Below, in pieces: positions 62,480 to 64,000 of a stretch of DNA of 64,000 bases (positions are counted from its first letter, which is position 1; the number at the start of each line of letters is the position of its first letter). Origin of the DNA: Clostridium sp. OS1-26 (lineage in GTDB: Bacteria; Bacillota; Clostridia; Clostridiales; Clostridiaceae); assembly GCF_030915445.1 (NCBI RefSeq), contig NZ_CP133264.1, forward strand, positions 1,302,001 through 1,366,000. The letters are read 5' to 3'. Below the pieces are notes generated by a model. That model had not been told where the DNA came from. It did no database searches and saw only the letters and a list, made by a program, of their open reading frames with translations. Position numbers and translations under genes: made by a program.

Positions 62480-64000
62480 ATGTTAAATAGAAAAGCAATG
62501 ATAAAGTTAGGCTCTATAGTATTTATTATTGGCATATTTATATTTATCTATTTTAATAGTCCAATTAAGTCTTATAAAAATTCCCCAATAGCAGATGGAA
62601 CTTTCATTCAATTAGATCTTGCTCAAAATTGGGATGATTCAAAATGGAAAAGCGAGCTTCAATACTTGAAGCAAAATAAAATGCACTTTCTTATTATTAC
62701 TGGTGTTTCTTTCTCTAGTGGAAGTGAAACAAAATCTGTTTATAACAGCACCATACCTGGATTTACAAAAATTTACGGACAAACAGACCCTATTGATCTT
62801 TGTCTAAAAAATGCTGAGGAGTTAGGAATAAAAGTTTTCGTAGATACTTACTTTAACAATGATTGGTGGCAAAAATCTGGTGATAACTCGGAGTGGCTTT
62901 ATACTCAAATGCAAAAAGTGAATCAAGTGTCTGATGAATTGTATGTTAAGTATCACTCTAAATATCCAAAAGCCTTTTATGGTTGGTACTTTCCATACGA
63001 AGTAGACAACGCTAAGTTTGTCAATACTAATCAGTTTAGTGTTTTATCTAATGCATTAAATATTAATCTAAGACATTTAAAAGATAAAAATGAGCGTCTA
63101 CCTGTTTTGTTATCTCCTTTTATGAATTCGTCCTGCAGTACTCCTAAAGAATATGCTGACAACTGGTCATACTTATTTACACATACGGATCTAACAAAAG
63201 GCGATATTTTCTGCGTCCAGGATTCTGTTGGAAGTGGCCGTATAAATATCGATGAAGCTAACTCTTGGTTTACCGCTCTCAAAAAAGCTGTAAATAACAA
63301 ACCTGGTCTTTTATTTTGGGCAAATATTGAAACTTTTGATTATGTAAATAATTCAAGTGCTCCATTAAATCGCTTCATTAAGCAATTAAGGCTAGTGAGT
63401 CCTTGTGTTGATAACATAGTTTGCTTTTCTTATAGCCATTACTATAGTCCTAACAATATTAACGATGGTTTTCAGAATGCTTATTACAAGTATGTGAAAA
63501 ATGGAGTTCTTCCAGTCCATAAACCTGATAAGCCTCAGAACTTAATTGTAGAAACTATAAATAAAAATGAATTTGCTCTTTCATGGACTGAACCTAAAAA
63601 TACTAAAGATATCTGCGGATATAATGTATATCGCAATGGAACGCTAATTTTCAGTACAATATCACAAAGAAAATATGGCGGAGACTTAAAGGGCCTTTAC
63701 ATGAGTTATACGGACAGACCTCTTTTGGAAAGCAGTATAACCTCATATAGCTATGAGGTAAAATCCTTTGACTTTTCGGGAAATCTTTCTGATGCTTCTA
63801 ATTCTATTAAAGTTAGTGCAAATCCTGATAAACCTTTGGCTAAGTTGCTTTCTCAAAACTGTACTTATACAACTTTTCCTGCACCAGACTATATTTATGG
63901 TGATATAAATTCTAAAAAGCTCACAGATGGGATCTATTCGGGCATAAACTCTAATAAAGATAAATCCTTTGTAGGCTTGTACAATAATCCCGTTGATATT
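62480..64000 (+). CDS. Secreted/anchored DUF4434-like protein, partial at window end
   Basis: The frame runs from ATG 62480 off the window, giving at least 507 residues. A single N-terminal hydrophobic segment (about residues 8-25) acts as signal or anchor. Residues 35-330 look like the DUF4434 TIM-barrel glycosidase-like domain (GTFIQLD, HFLIITGVSFS, FYGWYFPYEVD, LLFWANIETFD). A fibronectin type III-like domain follows (about 345-450, PQNLIVETINKNEFALSWTEP, YNVYRNG), then the start of a galactose-binding/discoidin-like domain (SKKLTDGIYSG). It probably acts on cell-surface or environmental polysaccharides. AGAAAGGA lies 14 nt upstream of the ATG, somewhat far. Confidence 0.75.
   Translation, partial: MLNRKAMIKLGSIVFIIGIFIFIYFNSPIKSYKNSPIADGTFIQLDLAQNWDDSKWKSELQYLKQNKMHFLIITGVSFSSGSETKSVYNSTIPGFTKIYGQTDPIDLCLKNAEELGIKVFVDTYFNNDWWQKSGDNSEWLYTQMQKVNQVSDELYVKYHSKYPKAFYGWYFPYEVDNAKFVNTNQFSVLSNALNINLRHLKDKNERLPVLLSPFMNSSCSTPKEYADNWSYLFTHTDLTKGDIFCVQDSVGSGRINIDEANSWFTALKKAVNNKPGLLFWANIETFDYVNNSSAPLNRFIKQLRLVSPCVDNIVCFSYSHYYSPNNINDGFQNAYYKYVKNGVLPVHKPDKPQNLIVETINKNEFALSWTEPKNTKDICGYNVYRNGTLIFSTISQRKYGGDLKGLYMSYTDRPLLESSITSYSYEVKSFDFSGNLSDASNSIKVSANPDKPLAKLLSQNCTYTTFPAPDYIYGDINSKKLTDGIYSGINSNKDKSFVGLYNNPVDI

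Overview
The window is AT-rich DNA from an obligately anaerobic, spore-forming Firmicute, most likely Clostridium sensu lato. This rests on the prs/glmU/spoVG/purR/murC housekeeping order, a monomeric [FeFe]-hydrogenase, an H-NOX chemoreceptor, a type III glutamine synthetase and selenium-linked purine catabolism genes. Most of the sequence is ordinary chromosome; there is no prophage, CRISPR array or rRNA operon.

Layout. 0-7.3 kb: prs and glmU, a disturbed stretch with a small secreted SH3-like protein and two transposase remnants, then spoVG, purR, murC and a small membrane protein. 7.3-7.6 kb: two tRNA genes, a normal tRNA-Pro(TGG) and a second tRNA with a proline-type body but a CGA (serine) anticodon. 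7.8-20 kb: hydrogenase, HAD phosphatase, SH3 membrane protein, aminotransferase, metallo-hydrolase, ABC-F protein, rRNA methyltransferase, ComB-like phosphatase, radical SAM protein and a lipoprotein, with palindromic repeat elements between them. 20-29.4 kb: YkvI-like transporter, PflA-like radical SAM protein, H-NOX chemoreceptor, XRE regulator with DUF3783 partner, cyclophilin, glutamate racemase, glutamine synthetase III. 29.5-35.4 kb: ribose operon rbsKDACB with a frame-disrupted LacI-type regulator and a tandem operator. 35.5-40.7 kb: RNA ligase-like protein, DUF1540 protein, murA, WalJ-like hydrolase, GerMN lipoprotein, CxxH/CxxC protein, SEC-C protein, rlmH. 40.8-44.1 kb: ferredoxin-like QueG relative, frame-disrupted M24 peptidase, TetR regulator and a small membrane protein, the last three apparently forming one regulon.

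44.4-62.3 kb is the most distinctive region: a selenium-linked purine/ureide degradation system. One arm (ygeX, ygeY, D-aminoacylase, ssnA, nucleobase permease, dihydropyrimidinase, xanthine dehydrogenase) runs leftward. A sigma-54 activator sits beside it. The other arm (yqeC, mocA-like, yqeB, xdhC-like, moaA, RidA) runs rightward and would supply and finish the molybdenum (and probably selenium) cofactor. Each arm starts at a clear -24/-12 promoter, and each promoter has three copies of a 15-bp TTATCA-N3-TGATAA palindrome about 165-270 bp upstream. This fits one activator controlling both the catabolic enzymes and their cofactor factory.

Five genes appear split by single-base frame changes, four at or next to short A runs. 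This may be real decay, but sequencing or assembly error should be excluded first. The window ends inside a secreted DUF4434-like protein gene.
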